Shown: positions 63,015-64,000 of the stretch, piece after piece | Layout: every line of letters begins with the position of its first letter | Position numbering within the stretch: the first letter of the stretch is position 1 | Source of the DNA: Flammeovirgaceae bacterium UBA5585 | GTDB taxonomy: Bacteria > Bacteroidota > Bacteroidia > Cytophagales > Cyclobacteriaceae | Reading direction: 5' to 3' | Length of the DNA: 64,000 nt | Assembly: GCA_002425185.1 (NCBI GenBank) | Contig: DILT01000016.1 | Location: 1-64,000 of the forward strand | Notes under the pieces: model-generated | The model's input: the letters and a program-made list of their open reading frames with translations, nothing else | Told to the model about the DNA's origin: nothing | Databases searched by the model: none | Made by a program: the position numbers and the translations under genes

Positions 63015-64000
63015 TTGCCGCACATAAAATCAAACTTTTTCAATTTAACTCCGCGCATGCACTTAAGGAGGTTGTTACCTGACATAACCGCAGGCTTAAC
63101 CGTAAGCTTTGCAGCCCTTTCATTAGGGGCAGCCTTTGGCGTAATGTCTGGCAGAGGTGCTTTTGCCGGCATGATTGGCGCTGCTGTAATACCAATTATC
63201 ACTTCGCTTTTCGGAGGTACGCGAATCCAGGCTTCGGGCCCTACAGCACCCATGACGGCTGTAGCTGCTTTAACAGTAGCGTATGCCTACGATAGCTTCG
63301 CAGTCCGTGAATTAGCTGAGCAGTTTATTACGCTGGTTTTTATCCTCAATGGCCTTATTCTGATACTGGCAGGACTTGCACAAGTAAGTCGCTTAATAAA
63401 CCTGGTACCAAACGTAATTGTGCTGGGTTTTATGAATGGGATTGCCGTACTGATTTGGTATGACCAATTGGTGAAAATATTCGCCCTGCAGGGAAAGGAA
63501 GTGATGCAAGGTGGCGTGTGGGTAAACCTTGCCATTGCACTGTCTACGTTTTTAATGATATACCTTATTGTTATCCTCACAAAAAAACTCGCGCTGCGAC
63601 CTCAGGTAAAGGCGCTGTTTTCTGGTGTATTGTTCAGTATCATTATCATGACCGCCCTGACGACTTTATTTAACATACATCTTGAGCACATCACCTTGGG
63701 CAACACCGTTGGTTCCTTAGGGGAGTTTAAGGGTATGATGGTTAACTATTGGCCAGCCGAGATTTTAACCGTTGATAATTTTATTTTGGCTCTCCCCTTT
63801 GCGTTGCAACTGGCCCTTCTCGCCTACCTCGATTCATTGCTTACTGCGTTGGTGGTGGATAAAATTACGCTGGAGAAATCAAACCTTAATAAAGAGTTGG
63901 TAGCACAGGGGTTAGGCAACAGTATCTCAGCTATTATGCAAGGCATACCCGGAGCACAGGCTACAATACGTTCTGTATTGCTCCTGAAAGAAGGTGCTCA
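63015..64000 (+). CDS. SulP-family anion transporter, 3' end beyond window
   Basis: The reading frame is open to the window edge, giving about 328 residues of a SulP permease. Motifs include LLPDITAGLTVSFAALSLGA (the family's LxxDLxAGL start), GGTRIQASGPTAPMTAVAAL (conserved substrate-binding GP region), VPNVIVLGFMNGIAVLIWYD and QLALLAYLDSLLTALVVDKI, with many membrane helices. It should exchange or import sulfate, bicarbonate or similar anions. The start is unsure: a TTG at 63015 keeps FFNLTPR, or the ATG at 63057 (MHLRRLLPD). A C-terminal STAS domain, if any, lies outside the window. Confidence 0.88.
   Translation, partial: MPHIKSNFFNLTPRMHLRRLLPDITAGLTVSFAALSLGAAFGVMSGRGAFAGMIGAAVIPIITSLFGGTRIQASGPTAPMTAVAALTVAYAYDSFAVRELAEQFITLVFILNGLILILAGLAQVSRLINLVPNVIVLGFMNGIAVLIWYDQLVKIFALQGKEVMQGGVWVNLAIALSTFLMIYLIVILTKKLALRPQVKALFSGVLFSIIIMTALTTLFNIHLEHITLGNTVGSLGEFKGMMVNYWPAEILTVDNFILALPFALQLALLAYLDSLLTALVVDKITLEKSNLNKELVAQGLGNSISAIMQGIPGAQATIRSVLLLKEGA

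Noticed and set aside
63065..63072. Perfect AAGGAGGT Shine-Dalgarno in the SulP gene
   Set aside because: No start codon follows at a suitable distance, and the bases encode the conserved N-terminus of the transporter.
1..64000. Genomic island, prophage or defence system
   Set aside because: No integrase, transposase, tRNA-flanked repeats, phage genes or recognised defence genes were seen, and gene content is chromosomal in character.

Overview
The window looks like ordinary chromosome of a Bacteroidota bacterium, probably of the Cytophagales (inference). The evidence is signal peptides ending in AQ, lipoproteins, a type IX secretion (T9SS) C-terminal sorting domain, promoters of the TTTG / TAnnTTTG type, families typical of the phylum (DUF5777, DUF3667, DUF4184, planctomycete-type cytochromes), and mostly no Shine-Dalgarno sequences. 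I saw no tRNA, rRNA, CRISPR array, insertion sequence or prophage.

Layout. 0-16 kb: exported hydrolases (amidohydrolase, penicillin-acylase family), a DUF2207 membrane protein with a duplicated ectodomain, a periplasmic rhodanese, a long acyl-CoA dehydrogenase/oxidase-like enzyme, a 1607-residue T9SS-secreted repeat protein and a nitronate monooxygenase-like protein. 16.5-24 kb: a compact V-type ATPase operon in the chlamydial order E-DUF2764-A-B-D-I-K. Its K subunit keeps the residues that bind Na+ in the Enterococcus hirae ring. 24-28.5 kb: an ABC-F ATPase with a frameshifted small gene behind it, a front-end-type fatty acid desaturase and a YdjM-like membrane protein. 28.5-33.5 kb: an OmpR/histidine-kinase pair followed by a putative redox operon (OB-fold lipid-anchored or membrane protein, two cytochrome-like lipoproteins, YceI, DUF5777 barrel), with an 11-bp inverted repeat just before its first start codon.

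33.5-50 kb: mostly stress and regulatory genes. These are a ClsB-like phospholipase D protein, an eRF1-like small protein, TPR proteins, Ku, a UbiB/ABC1 kinase with its TetR-like partner, an AraC regulator, the three-domain ligase LigD (with Ku, a bacterial end-joining system), an MHS-family transporter, DUF4184 and a histone-deacetylase-like enzyme. 50-61 kb: a His-tailed lipoprotein, an ABCG-like transporter with a TerB-like N-terminus, a LolA-like protein, a sortilin/BNR-repeat protein, a tail-specific protease and a zinc-ribbon membrane protein. 61-64 kb: small conserved-looking genes of unknown function, one pair preceded by two TGTG-N8-CACA sites 52 bp apart, a MazG-like pyrophosphohydrolase, and a SulP transporter cut by the window edge.

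The most coherent multi-gene units are the V-ATPase, the sensor-plus-cytochrome/YceI/DUF5777 cluster, and the Ku/LigD pair. I found no clear-cut new defence or mobile system. The best leads for undescribed biology are the redox cluster with its operator-like repeat and the small gene pair at 61.6-62.1 kb.
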